Below are positions 44,170-52,147 of a DNA stretch of 64,000 nucleotides, one piece after another; position 1 is the stretch's first letter; each line of letters starts with the position of its first letter. The position numbers and the translations under genes were made by a program. The notes under the pieces are model-generated. The model was not told the origin of the DNA. It worked only from the letters and a program-made list of their open reading frames with translations, and made no database searches. The stretch comes from an uncultured Propionibacteriaceae bacterium (lineage in GTDB: Bacteria; Actinomycetota; Actinomycetes; Propionibacteriales; Propionibacteriaceae): NCBI GenBank assembly GCA_937965785.1, contig CALCKT010000012.1:1-64000 (forward strand). The letters are read 5' to 3'.

Positions 44170-46311
44170 ATGCAGTTCCAAGAACCAGCCAGAAGAATGC
44201 GCCGCCTGATGGGCCTCGGCGTGGGTCTGGCCGCGATCCTGCAAGGCCTCACCCCCCTCGAGGACCTTTTCGCCCCGGGCCTGCCCGGCCCGGCCGTGTT
44301 CGGGCTGGCCCTGATAACCCTGGCCCATCTGCTCGCCGCGATCGGCGCATTCCTGGACCTGCCACTGGCCTGGCCCGTCGCCCTGGTCAACACCATCGGA
44401 TTCTGGCTGACCGGCGCCGGGATGTGGTCCAGTGGGGACCCGGTGATGTGGCACTCCAACCTGTGGGTCTGGACGATCCTGATCTACCTGCTGCTTCGAA
44501 GACGCGACGGCAACGGCCCCTGGATCCTCATGGTCGTCGGCGGTTTCATACCGATGATCATGCTGCTGCCACGCCTCGACTGGCGACAGCAGGTGCTCGA
44601 CATCAGTTTCACCTTCGTCGCGATCGGCATCATGACGCTGGCCTACAGCACCATGAAGGCACAGCTGCAGGACCTGGAGGACAGCGTCGCCGACGACGCC
44701 CGCCGCCGGAGCGTGGAGCATCGCGCCCGGCTGTTGGAGAGCACCCGCAGGGAAAACATCCGCCGCGTCCACGACACCCTCCTGCACCTGTTCCAGCAGG
44801 TCGCGAGCGGTCGCGGGGAGATCACCCGTGAGGAGGTGCTGCGGCTGGGCGAGGAGTCGCGGGCGGGGCTGGGCACCTCCGACCTGGACCTGGAGGCCTC
44901 TCCCCTGCTGACCGCCCTGGAGCAGGCCGTCACCGACATCGGCTGCCCCGTCGCTTTGCGCGTCGAGGACGAGGCCAGTCTGCCCTCCAAGGTGACCCGC
45001 AACATCGCCGAGGCCACCCGGGAGGCGGTGCGCAACGTCGCCAAACACGTTCCCGGCGGCACCGCCCAGGTGACGGCCCGCACCTCCGAAAGCGGCTGCA
45101 CCGTCGTCATCAGCGACTGGGGTCCCGGTTTCGACCCCAGCGAGGTGCCGCGCAGCCGCATGGGAATCAAGGAAGGCATCCACGGGCGCATGGCGGAGGT
45201 CGGTGGGCACGCCACCATCCATTCCGACATCGTCGGTGGCACCGCCGTCACCCTCACCTGGAACCCGATCCCGCACGCGGCCCGCATCGGCCCGTCGGGT
45301 AGGCGTTGGCTGTCGCTGATCGCGCTGCCGAGCCTGCTCGGGACGGGGCTGCTGCTGGCGTTGAAGGACGTCGGCCCGAATCCTTTGCTGGCCTGGGCGC
45401 TCTTCGCGGCGACGGCGGTCGTGGTGGTGCTGACCAGCCGCGTGCTGCGCAGACGCGGCCTGCACATCCACGAGGCGATCCTGGCCAACGCCTGGGGCAT
45501 CGGGTTGCTCATAGCGAACTATGCCTGGCTGTCGCTGGCCTCCGAGAACAGCCGCTACGACCTGTGGGCCATCGGATTGACCAACGCCATGATGATGCTG
45601 ACCATCCCGGGACGGCGGTGGAAGGAGGCCACCGGGTTGGTGCTGGCCAACGTCGCCGTCAGTGTCGCGGGGGCGCTGGGGTTGTTCGGACCGGTGCCGG
45701 CCGACACCGACATCGGTTCCTCCGGCGCCATCATCATCACGGGTGTGGTGACGCTGGTGCTCGCCATCGGCGCCTCGAACATCGGGAAACACGCCCACCG
45801 GGTGCAGGAGGAGCACACCGAGGAACAGCTCGCCGAGCAGCTCAGGAGGGAGCGGGTGGCGGAGCAGGAGGCGTGGATCGCGGCGCTGGACCGAATCTGC
45901 GGGCCCCTGTTCACGGGCCTCTACACCGGGGCCGTGGACCCCGCCGACCCTGCGGTGCGCGTCGAGGCCAGGCACGTGGAGTCGCGGCTGCGCGACGCCC
46001 TGCGGCTGTGGCCGGAGGGCATCCACCTGGCAACGGCCCTCGACCGGCTGCGGCGCACGGGCTGGGGCTGCCTGCTCGACGTGGAGCAGGTGGAGGCGTT
46101 CGAGGCGACGAGATTCGCCTCCCTGCTGAACCAGTTGGACCCCGCAGTCCCGGGTCAGCACCTCACCATCACCCGTCGTCAGGGCACCCTCGTGGCAACA
46201 GTTGCAGAACCGGGTTTAACGGAGATGCGACAGGCGGGCCTCGCAGGTGCCAGAATCTTGATTACCGATCCGGATTTCACCCAGTTCAGTTGTGAGGAGG
46301 ACCAGCCGTGA
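44170..46311 (+). CDS. NarL-type sensor histidine kinase with two membrane domains
   Basis: 713-residue protein with an unusual order: four or five membrane helices (about 10-150), a HisKA_3-type dimerisation region with His201 in RRVHDTLLH, an HATPase domain (about 265-370, NVAKHVPGG and SDWGPGFDPS), then a second block of about five helices (380-525) and a C-terminal soluble region of 180 residues. Most relatives stop after the ATPase domain. ATG 44170 (GGGAAG 9 bases upstream) is preferred; ATG 44161 is possible. It is coupled to the following response regulator by a four-base overlap. Signal unknown. Confidence 0.85.
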   Translation: MQFQEPARRMRRLMGLGVGLAAILQGLTPLEDLFAPGLPGPAVFGLALITLAHLLAAIGAFLDLPLAWPVALVNTIGFWLTGAGMWSSGDPVMWHSNLWVWTILIYLLLRRRDGNGPWILMVVGGFIPMIMLLPRLDWRQQVLDISFTFVAIGIMTLAYSTMKAQLQDLEDSVADDARRRSVEHRARLLESTRRENIRRVHDTLLHLFQQVASGRGEITREEVLRLGEESRAGLGTSDLDLEASPLLTALEQAVTDIGCPVALRVEDEASLPSKVTRNIAEATREAVRNVAKHVPGGTAQVTARTSESGCTVVISDWGPGFDPSEVPRSRMGIKEGIHGRMAEVGGHATIHSDIVGGTAVTLTWNPIPHAARIGPSGRRWLSLIALPSLLGTGLLLALKDVGPNPLLAWALFAATAVVVVLTSRVLRRRGLHIHEAILANAWGIGLLIANYAWLSLASENSRYDLWAIGLTNAMMMLTIPGRRWKEATGLVLANVAVSVAGALGLFGPVPADTDIGSSGAIIITGVVTLVLAIGASNIGKHAHRVQEEHTEEQLAEQLRRERVAEQEAWIAALDRICGPLFTGLYTGAVDPADPAVRVEARHVESRLRDALRLWPEGIHLATALDRLRRTGWGCLLDVEQVEAFEATRFASLLNQLDPAVPGQHLTITRRQGTLVATVAEPGLTEMRQAGLAGARILITDPDFTQFSCEEDQP

Positions 46312-46967
46312 GCATAAAGGTGGCAGTCCTCGATGACCACGAATTCATCTGCCGCGCCATTTCGGCGCTCGGTCGCGACTACCCGGAGCTGGCGGTGGTG
46401 TACACCAGCACCTGCCCCGAGGAGTTCCAGGCGTGGTGCCTCGAGAACCATCCCGACGTGGCCATGGTGGATTTGATGTTGCACGGCCAGTTGGCCGGGC
46501 ACGAGACCATTCGAGTGCTGAGCCAGGCCGGTATTTCGTGCCTGGCCTTCACCGCGGACCATCGTCGCGTCCCGATCAGCATGGCCATGAGGGCCGGCGC
46601 CCGGGGGCTCGCTCTGAAGGACGAGTCGCCGGACAAGCACTTCGAGACGCTGCGGGAGATCCACGAGACGGGATGGTCGCCGTCGTCGGCGATGGCGGCT
46701 GCGCTCATCGAGGACGCGGCGGAACTGCCCGCGTTGTCGGCCCATGAGCTTCGTTGTCTGCGGCTCGCCTCGGAGGGAGTTCCCATCAAGGCCATCGGCC
46801 GCCAGTTCAACCCGGTGATCTCGCTGTCCACCGTCAAGACCTACCTGGCGCGGGCCTACGAGAAGTACGCGGCCGTCGGCAGGCCGGTCGGCAACACGAC
46901 CGCGGCGGCCACCCAGACCTGGGAGGACGGCTGGTTCGACCTCGACGGGACGGTGGAACCCGGCTGA
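46308..46967 (+). CDS. NarL/LuxR-type response regulator
   Basis: 219-residue regulator with a receiver domain (Asp55 in MVDLML; DDH at 9-11) and a C-terminal LuxR-like helix-turn-helix (about 140-200, LSAHELRCLRLASEG then LSTVKTYLARAYEK). The GTG start overlaps the kinase stop, so kinase and regulator act together. The HTH is somewhat unusual, with IGRQFNPVISLSTVKT where LuxR members read IA..L.IS..TVK. Confidence 0.9.
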   Translation: MSIKVAVLDDHEFICRAISALGRDYPELAVVYTSTCPEEFQAWCLENHPDVAMVDLMLHGQLAGHETIRVLSQAGISCLAFTADHRRVPISMAMRAGARGLALKDESPDKHFETLREIHETGWSPSSAMAAALIEDAAELPALSAHELRCLRLASEGVPIKAIGRQFNPVISLSTVKTYLARAYEKYAAVGRPVGNTTAAATQTWEDGWFDLDGTVEPG

Positions 46968-47057
46968 GGGACCGGCCCCGGGGTCTGACCCCGCGCCGCT
47001 CGCTTCATCGAAGGCTCACCGTCCCGTACCGGCTGCCGCCTGCCTCCGCACCACCCC

Positions 47058-47190
47058 GTCGGTTTGCTGGCCCTATCCCGGGTTTGCTGGCCTTGTTCAA
47101 GTTCGCTGGCCTCACAGCGCAGGCAAACATCAACAAGGCCAGCAAACCCGGATCAAGGCCAGCGAACAGGTGGTAAGGCCAGCGAACCTG
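47058..47190. repeat. GGTTTGCTGGCC array 3
   Basis: One left-hand unit, a hairpin core with paired arms GGGTTTGCTGGCCTTGTT and AACAAGGCCAGCAAACCC, and two right-hand units. Compared with array 1 both arms have changed together (GGGCTT/AAGCCC to GGCCTT/AAGGCC). It lies between the response regulator and lysC. Confidence 0.9.
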
Positions 47191-47253
47191 GAACGGGGTC
47201 TGCGTGTTGCCGGTCTCGTCCGGTAGCCTTCCCTGTCGGTGAAGGAGGTTTGT

Positions 47254-48528
47254 GTGGGACGCATTGTTCAAAAGTACGGTGGCTCCTCGGTGGCCGACGC
47301 CGAGTCCATCAAGCGCGTCGCCCGGCGGATCGCGCGCACACGCGCGGACGGGCACGAGGTGATCATCGTCATCTCGGCGATGGGTGACGTCACCGACGAG
47401 CTGATGGACCTGGCGTTGAAGGTGAGCCCGAACCCGAAATCCCGTGAGCTGGACATGCTGCTGACAACGGGGGAACGCCAGTCGGCGGCGCTGCTGGCGA
47501 TGGCCCTGGCCGACCTCGGGGTCGAGGCCGTCAGCTACACCGGCTCCCAGGCGGGCATCCTCACCACCCCCACCCACGGCAACGCGCGCATCATCGACAT
47601 CACCCCGGGTCGCGTCGTGCGCTCCCTGGAGGAGGGCAGCGTCGTCATCGTCGCCGGATTCCAGGGGGTGGCGCAGACCACCAAGGACGTCACGACGCTG
47701 GGTCGCGGCGCCTCCGACACCACGGCGGTCGCGCTGGCCTCGGCCCTGGGCGCCGACCACTGCGAGATCTACACCGACGTCGACGGCGTCTACACCGCCG
47801 ACCCGCGGATCGTGCCGAGCGCCCGCCGGATCACCGAGATCGGCTACGAGGAAATGATGGAGCTGGCCGCCTCCGGCGCCAAGATCCTCCACCTGCGCTG
47901 CGTCGAGTACGCTCGCCGCGAGAACGTGAAGGTCCACGTCCGTTCGTCCTTCAGTGACAAACCGGGCACCTGGGTGAAATCCCAAGACGAGGTCAGGAAG
48001 GCAGACAAAATGGAAGAAGCCATCATCACGGGAGTGGCCCACGACCGCAGCGAGGCCAAGATCACCGTCATCGGCGTCCCCGACCAGGTGGGTGCGGCCG
48101 CCTCGATCTTCCAGGTCATCTCGGACGCGGGCATCAACATCGACATGATCGTGCAGAACGTCTCCAGGCTCTCGGACGTGAAGACCGACATCTCCTTCAC
48201 CCTGCCCATGTCCGACGGGCGCAAGGGCATCGAGGCGCTCGAGGCGATCAAACACAAGGTCGGTTTCGACGAGGTCCTCTACGACGACCAGATCGGCAAG
48301 GTCTCGATCGTCGGCGTCGGGATGCGTTCCCATTCGGGCGTGACCACCACCTTCTTCAAGGCCCTGGCGGCCGAGGGCGTCAACCTGCAGATGATCTCCA
48401 CCTCCGAGATCCGCATCTCCGTGGTGGTCAGCACCGACGAGGTGGACCGCGCCGTCCGCGGCGCCCATGCCGCCTTCGGTCTGGACGGCGAGGAGGAGGC
48501 CGTCGTCTACGCTGGAACGGGTCGCTGA
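47254..48528 (+). CDS. lysC: aspartokinase
   Basis: 424-residue first enzyme of lysine, threonine and methionine synthesis. The kinase domain (1-250) opens with VQKYGGSSVAD and includes FQGV and the TLGRGASDTTA loop; two ACT domains (265-420) bind the feedback amino acids. GTG 47254 was chosen: AAGGAGG ends 5 bases before it and family proteins begin VGRIVQKYGG. An internal start at 48010 would give a separate regulatory subunit, as known for Corynebacterium and Bacillus enzymes. No asd gene follows. Confidence 0.95.
   Translation: MGRIVQKYGGSSVADAESIKRVARRIARTRADGHEVIIVISAMGDVTDELMDLALKVSPNPKSRELDMLLTTGERQSAALLAMALADLGVEAVSYTGSQAGILTTPTHGNARIIDITPGRVVRSLEEGSVVIVAGFQGVAQTTKDVTTLGRGASDTTAVALASALGADHCEIYTDVDGVYTADPRIVPSARRITEIGYEEMMELAASGAKILHLRCVEYARRENVKVHVRSSFSDKPGTWVKSQDEVRKADKMEEAIITGVAHDRSEAKITVIGVPDQVGAAASIFQVISDAGINIDMIVQNVSRLSDVKTDISFTLPMSDGRKGIEALEAIKHKVGFDEVLYDDQIGKVSIVGVGMRSHSGVTTTFFKALAAEGVNLQMISTSEIRISVVVSTDEVDRAVRGAHAAFGLDGEEEAVVYAGTGR
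47995..48012 (+). promoter_or_regulatory. internal ribosome-binding site for the aspartokinase beta subunit
   Basis: AGGAAGG (47995-48001) lies 8 bases before ATG 48010, codon 253 of lysC. Translation from it would yield a 172-residue protein (MEEAIITGVAHD...) containing just the ACT domains, matching the established alpha2-beta2 arrangement of corynebacterial aspartokinase. Confidence 0.75.
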
Positions 48529-48535
48529 GAGGACT

Positions 48536-48558
48536 CGGGGCCGGCAGGACCGGCCCCG
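48536..48558 (+). terminator. hairpin after lysC
   Basis: 9-bp stem CGGGGCCGG / CCGGCCCCG with loop CAGGA, 8 bases past the lysC stop. No T run follows, so it is a probable rather than certain terminator. Confidence 0.6.
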
Positions 48559-48633
48559 GGCGCGCTCCTGGTGGGACACTCGGATCGCCCGATCCAGCGC
48601 ACCGCGACCGGCGTGACGTCCTAAGCTGGGGCC

Positions 48634-50022
48634 ATGCTCACCCGACTCCAGGTCGACGGGTTCAAGAACCTGCTGGGACTCGACGTCCACTTCGGCCCCT
48701 ACACCTGCATAGCGGGCCCCAATGCGGTGGGAAAGTCGAACGTCTTCGACGCCATCGAGTTCCTGTCCCTGCTGGCCGACCACACCTTCCTCGAGGCCAC
48801 CCAGCGCCTCAGGTTGCGCGGCGGGCAGGTCGTGGACCCGCGGTCCCTGTTCTGGAACAACGCCGAATCCAGCGATCCCGTCATCTCCTTCGGTGTCGAG
48901 ATGATCGTGCCCCCGGAGGTGACCGACGACTTCGGTCGCGAGGTGTCGGCGACCACCACCTTCCTCCGCTACGACCTGAAGCTGCGCTACCTCCCACCCG
49001 ACCCGGGTTCCCCCCAGATCGGGAGGATCCAGCTCGAACACGAGAGCCTGACCCACATCAATCTGGGCGATGCCCACAAACACCTTCCCTGGCCGCACAG
49101 CAAGAAAAAATTCCGGGACACCGTGGTCAGAGGGAGAAGGTCGGGCGCGGCATATATCTCCACCACACGGGGTGAGGACGGGGAGGCCGTGGTCAACGTC
49201 CACCAGGACGGGGGCAGCCGAGGAAAACCGCGCCCCTCGGCGGCCGCCCGGGCGCCGCGCACCATCGTGTCCACCACGACCGCCGCCGACGACCAGACGA
49301 TCCTGTCGGCCCGCCGGGAGATGCAGCAGTGGCGGCTGTTGGCGCTCGAACCTTCCGCCATGCGCGCCCCGGACAGCACCCTGGTGGATCCTCACCCCAC
49401 GACATCGGGGGCACACCTGGCGGCGACGCTGTACCGCATGGCCAGGGAACAGGGCGACGACGTCTACGCCGAGGTCGCATCCGAGGCGGCGGTACTCACC
49501 GACATCCGCGGCATCACGGTCGACTACGACGAACGCCGCGACACGCTCACCCTGATGGCCTCCATGGGTACCGGTCCGTGGCTTCCCGCCCGTTCCCTGT
49601 CCGACGGGACGCTTCGTTTCCTCACGTTGTGCATCATGCGCGTCGACGACTCCTTCGGAGGGTTGCTGTGCATGGAGGAACCCGAGAACGGCATCCATCC
49701 GGCGCGCATCGAGGCCATGGTCGATCTGGTCCGTTCCCTCGCCGTGGACCCGCAGGATCCGCCGGGGCCGGGAAATCCGATGCGCCAGGTCATGGTCAAC
49801 ACCCACTCCCCCCATTTCGTCCGCTACCACGATGACAACCTGCTGGCCGCGGTGCCCACCCGGGTTCGCAGGGACGGGAGGATCGCGACCACGGTGCAGC
49901 TGCGCCCACTGCCGGAAACATGGCAGGCGGCACAAGGAGCACGCACCACCATCAAGGCCTCCCTGTCGGACTACCTGACCGAACCAGAAAATGCACTGCT
50001 GTCACTCGAGGAAGTCTCGTGA
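48634..50022 (+). CDS. AAA family (ABC/OLD-like) ATPase, candidate defence component
   Basis: 462-residue ATPase of the SMC/OLD-like AAA_15/AAA_21 class. Walker A is GPNAVGKSN near residues 28-36; Walker B is CMEEPENGIHP at 346-356 with catalytic Glu; the switch histidine is in VNTHSPHFVRY. A long insert between them (about 60-290) includes a charged stretch RGRRSGAAYIS. It is leaderless (TAAGCT 6 bases upstream). The next gene, a TOPRIM-like protein, starts within its stop codon, and ATPase plus TOPRIM pairs of this kind are recurrent in anti-phage systems. Confidence 0.85.
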   Translation: MLTRLQVDGFKNLLGLDVHFGPYTCIAGPNAVGKSNVFDAIEFLSLLADHTFLEATQRLRLRGGQVVDPRSLFWNNAESSDPVISFGVEMIVPPEVTDDFGREVSATTTFLRYDLKLRYLPPDPGSPQIGRIQLEHESLTHINLGDAHKHLPWPHSKKKFRDTVVRGRRSGAAYISTTRGEDGEAVVNVHQDGGSRGKPRPSAAARAPRTIVSTTTAADDQTILSARREMQQWRLLALEPSAMRAPDSTLVDPHPTTSGAHLAATLYRMAREQGDDVYAEVASEAAVLTDIRGITVDYDERRDTLTLMASMGTGPWLPARSLSDGTLRFLTLCIMRVDDSFGGLLCMEEPENGIHPARIEAMVDLVRSLAVDPQDPPGPGNPMRQVMVNTHSPHFVRYHDDNLLAAVPTRVRRDGRIATTVQLRPLPETWQAAQGARTTIKASLSDYLTEPENALLSLEEVS

Positions 50023-50654
50023 CCGCCCGGAGCGTCTCCTTCGCATTCCTGTGTGAAGGCTCATCCGACACGGGACTCATCGCACACCTGGAAACCCTGC
50101 TGGTGTATTTCGGCGCCCAGGAAGCCACCGGCATGCCAGACACCCGGAAGGGCACGATTCCCGCCCGGCTACGGCAGCTGCTCACGGAGGGAACAGAAGC
50201 TGGGATCGACATGGTGTTCATCCACCGGGACTCCGACAGTCCTGACCGTGAGGGACGGGAACGCGAGATCCGCCGCGGCATTGAGGAAAGCGGTTTCCCG
50301 CATCCGTTCATCCCTGTCATTCCGGTCCAGGAAACCGAGGCCTGGCTTCTCCTGGACGAACAGGCGATCCGGGACGTCGTGGCCTGTCCAAAAGGGAAAC
50401 AACCCCTGAAGTTACCGAAACCGAATGCCATCGAAGGCACCAGAAATCCCAAGGAAATCCTGCAGAAAGCGCTCCTCGCGGCAAGCAGGGCAAGCGGACG
50501 GCGGTTGAAGAAGGAGAAGAACAGTTTCAGCCGTCACCGCAAGGTGTTGCTGCAACGCCTCGATCCCTTCGGCGCCGTGCGGGACCTGCCATCCTGGCAG
50601 TGTCTGGAGCGCGACATCAAACGGGCGCTGGCGCAGCTCGAGAATCAGAACTGA
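50019..50654 (+). CDS. DUF4276/TOPRIM-like protein, candidate defence effector
   Basis: 211-residue protein. Glu13 in FLCEGSSD and the pair Asp71/Asp73 in HRDSDS fit the TOPRIM-type metal site (E ... DxD) of DUF4276-like proteins, followed by VQETEAWLL and a basic C-terminal half (RLKKEKNSFSRHRKVLLQRL in part). TOPRIM partners of AAA ATPases in PARIS and OLD-type systems are nucleases, so nuclease activity on tRNA or DNA is the likely output; not proven here. GTG 50019 is coupled to the ATPase by overlap. Confidence 0.78.
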   Translation: MTARSVSFAFLCEGSSDTGLIAHLETLLVYFGAQEATGMPDTRKGTIPARLRQLLTEGTEAGIDMVFIHRDSDSPDREGREREIRRGIEESGFPHPFIPVIPVQETEAWLLLDEQAIRDVVACPKGKQPLKLPKPNAIEGTRNPKEILQKALLAASRASGRRLKKEKNSFSRHRKVLLQRLDPFGAVRDLPSWQCLERDIKRALAQLENQN

Positions 50655-50666
50655 AGGGAACAACCC

Positions 50667-51356
50667 GTGCTCAGTAACTTTCCCACCTGGTCCGTCCGGA
50701 AACCGGAAAACACCCGGCCCGATGCCGTCTGCAAGGTGGGTGGGGCACCGATCGGGTGGCCGCGGGACTGGCCGGTGTGTGCGTGCAACCTACCCATGAG
50801 TTTCCTCGGCCAGTTCACCGGCGACCCCCTGGCGCCCCGGCTCGCCTCTGGGCAGACGCTGTTCTTGTTCACATGCGAACACGACTCGGGCTGCGACTTC
50901 TGGGATCCCGTCAACGGCGCCAACGCCTGCGTTCTCATCCCCCACGACGAGCTGGGCGCGAACCCAACCCCCATCCCGGAGGAGACCCCCGTGCTGCTGG
51001 AGCTGTGGGTGAGCAGCTGGACGAGCAGGGACGACGCCCTCCCCGCGAAACCGGGGGATTCGCCGCAACCAACCCCCGAAGAAGACCTGTTCACCAAGGC
51101 CGGGGGTACGCCTTACTGGACGGACAACGGCCCCGGTTACCGGATCGATCCATCCGATCAGATGGTGCTCCAGATCGACACCTGGGTGACGGTCTCCGAT
51201 GGCCAGGAAGCCCTTGAGGCCCAAGCTGCGAGGTTTCCTGACCGCGCCTACACCATAAAAAACAGAGCTTCCATCGCGAATCTCTGTAGTGACGGTATCG
51301 CTTTCGTCATGACTCACGAGGGGGAACCGGAGATCTATTTAATGGTCAATCGCTGA
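50667..51356 (+). CDS. DUF1963 (YwqG-like) protein
   Basis: 229-residue soluble protein. The VGGAPIGWPRDWPVCACNLPMSF stretch in its first fifth and the later GQTLFLFTCEHDSGC and IDTWVTVSDG segments fit the DUF1963/YwqG family, whose function is unknown. It begins 12 bases after the TOPRIM-like gene, so it may be a third member of that operon. The last 100 bases are richer in A and T than the neighbourhood (KNRASIANLCSDG), which may hint at foreign origin. Confidence 0.7.
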   Translation: MLSNFPTWSVRKPENTRPDAVCKVGGAPIGWPRDWPVCACNLPMSFLGQFTGDPLAPRLASGQTLFLFTCEHDSGCDFWDPVNGANACVLIPHDELGANPTPIPEETPVLLELWVSSWTSRDDALPAKPGDSPQPTPEEDLFTKAGGTPYWTDNGPGYRIDPSDQMVLQIDTWVTVSDGQEALEAQAARFPDRAYTIKNRASIANLCSDGIAFVMTHEGEPEIYLMVNR

Positions 51357-51396
51357 TCCCGCCCCCCTGTAGGGCCGGTGTATCCCGGTTCCACCC

Positions 51397-51465
51397 GGTT
51401 GTGCAGCACTCAACCCGGATTTTCCGCCCTCAGCGGCGGTTTTCGGGATTGAGTGCTGCACAACC
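51397..51465. repeat. 69-bp intergenic palindrome, copy C
   Basis: Arms GGTTGTGCAGCACTCAA (51397-51413) and TTGAGTGCTGCACAACC (51449-51465) pair perfectly. Relative to copies A and D, both arms carry the same compensating change (GC to GT on the left, GC to AC on the right). It overlaps the end of a truncated toxin reading frame. Confidence 0.9.
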
Positions 51466-51571
51466 GTGATCCTGCGTGGTTATCTCGGGTCGCACACGAT
51501 CCGGGGCCCCTTCCCTGGAGGTCGTCAATGGCGTCGTCGGTGAGGCGCACGCGCTTCGCGTTCTTCGTCAC
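51410..51571 (-). pseudogene. truncated RelE/ParE-type toxin
   Basis: A frame starts at GTG 51571, overlapping the antitoxin stop by four bases as expected for a toxin gene. Its first 20 residues (VTKNAKRVRLTDDAIDDLQG) look like a RelE/ParE N terminus, but the sequence then becomes GPGSCATRDNHAG-type nonsense and stops inside the 69-bp palindrome after only 53 residues, where about 90 are usual. The remaining toxin sequence is missing; the break lies next to the palindrome. Confidence 0.65.
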
Positions 51572-51873
51572 GGCAGGGTGTGCAGGCCGTACCTGATCTC
51601 GGATTCGAGCTCATCCTGGTTGATTCCGAAAGCCTCCATCGCGTCGTCGAGCTCCGTCCGATTGCCCGAATCGGTGACCATCCGGGTCATGACGAGGACG
51701 ACATCGCGGAGAGTTTCCCGGTCGCGACGGAGAAGGTCCATCTCTTCCCGGGAAACGATCTCGGCAACAGGTTTTCCGTGACGGGACAGGGTCACCACCC
51801 GCCCGGATTCCGCAGAACTGACGAGCCCGGAGATTCCGACGCGGTTCGCATCGGTTATGGAGAACACGCTCAC
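51568..51873 (-). CDS. Phd/YefM-type antitoxin
   Basis: 101-residue protein. The N-terminal DNA-binding domain (SVFSITDANRVGISGLV and RHGKPVAEIVS) is Phd/YefM-like, and the C-terminal half (NQDELESEIRYGL) would bind the toxin. It normally neutralises a RelE/ParE toxin and represses its own operon. The partner toxin just downstream is truncated, so the antitoxin is now an orphan. The start is ATG 51873. The 52050-52106 inverted repeat lies 180 bases upstream. Confidence 0.82.
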   Translation of the reverse strand: MSVFSITDANRVGISGLVSSAESGRVVTLSRHGKPVAEIVSREEMDLLRRDRETLRDVVLVMTRMVTDSGNRTELDDAMEAFGINQDELESEIRYGLHTLP

Positions 51874-52049
51874 GACGACAATTCGACTTGGAAATCTAAC
51901 TGGAACAACGAAGCCGAGGGGATCGTGGTGGCCACTCGGCCGCCCAGGAAAGCCCCGCGGGCAGACGCCTCCGTCGCAGCCGGATCGGTCACGAGCACGG
52001 GAACACGCCCCCGCTCAGAAGGGCGCCACCCGGTCGCGCAGACTGACAG

Positions 52050-52106
52050 CCACAGTGACACATCACATCGACAATTGTCACTGTAGATGTACATGTGTCA
52101 CTGTGG
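52050..52106. promoter_or_regulatory. 14-bp perfect inverted repeat in the gap before the antitoxin gene
   Basis: CCACAGTGACACAT (52050-52063) and ATGTGTCACTGTGG (52093-52106) flank an AT-rich centre that contains GACAATTGTC and a third half-site TTGTCACTGTA. The TGACA/TGTCA repetition looks like a multi-site operator. It lies between the antitoxin start and the end of the ABC ATPase gene; the rest of this 274-base gap shows no gene that I can support. Confidence 0.6.
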
Positions 52107-52147
52107 CCCTCACCGAACGCGAGCTGCGCAACCGGGATTCCCGCCAC

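Noticed and set aside
42967..46161. 1064-residue minus-strand frame across the oxidoreductase and kinase genes
   Set aside because: It crosses two real genes in a third-position-poor frame with Q/G/H/R-rich text and no motif.
47005..49935. 976-residue minus-strand frame opposite lysC and the AAA ATPase
   Set aside because: Antisense artefact. Both sense genes have intact motifs and ribosome or leaderless start signals.
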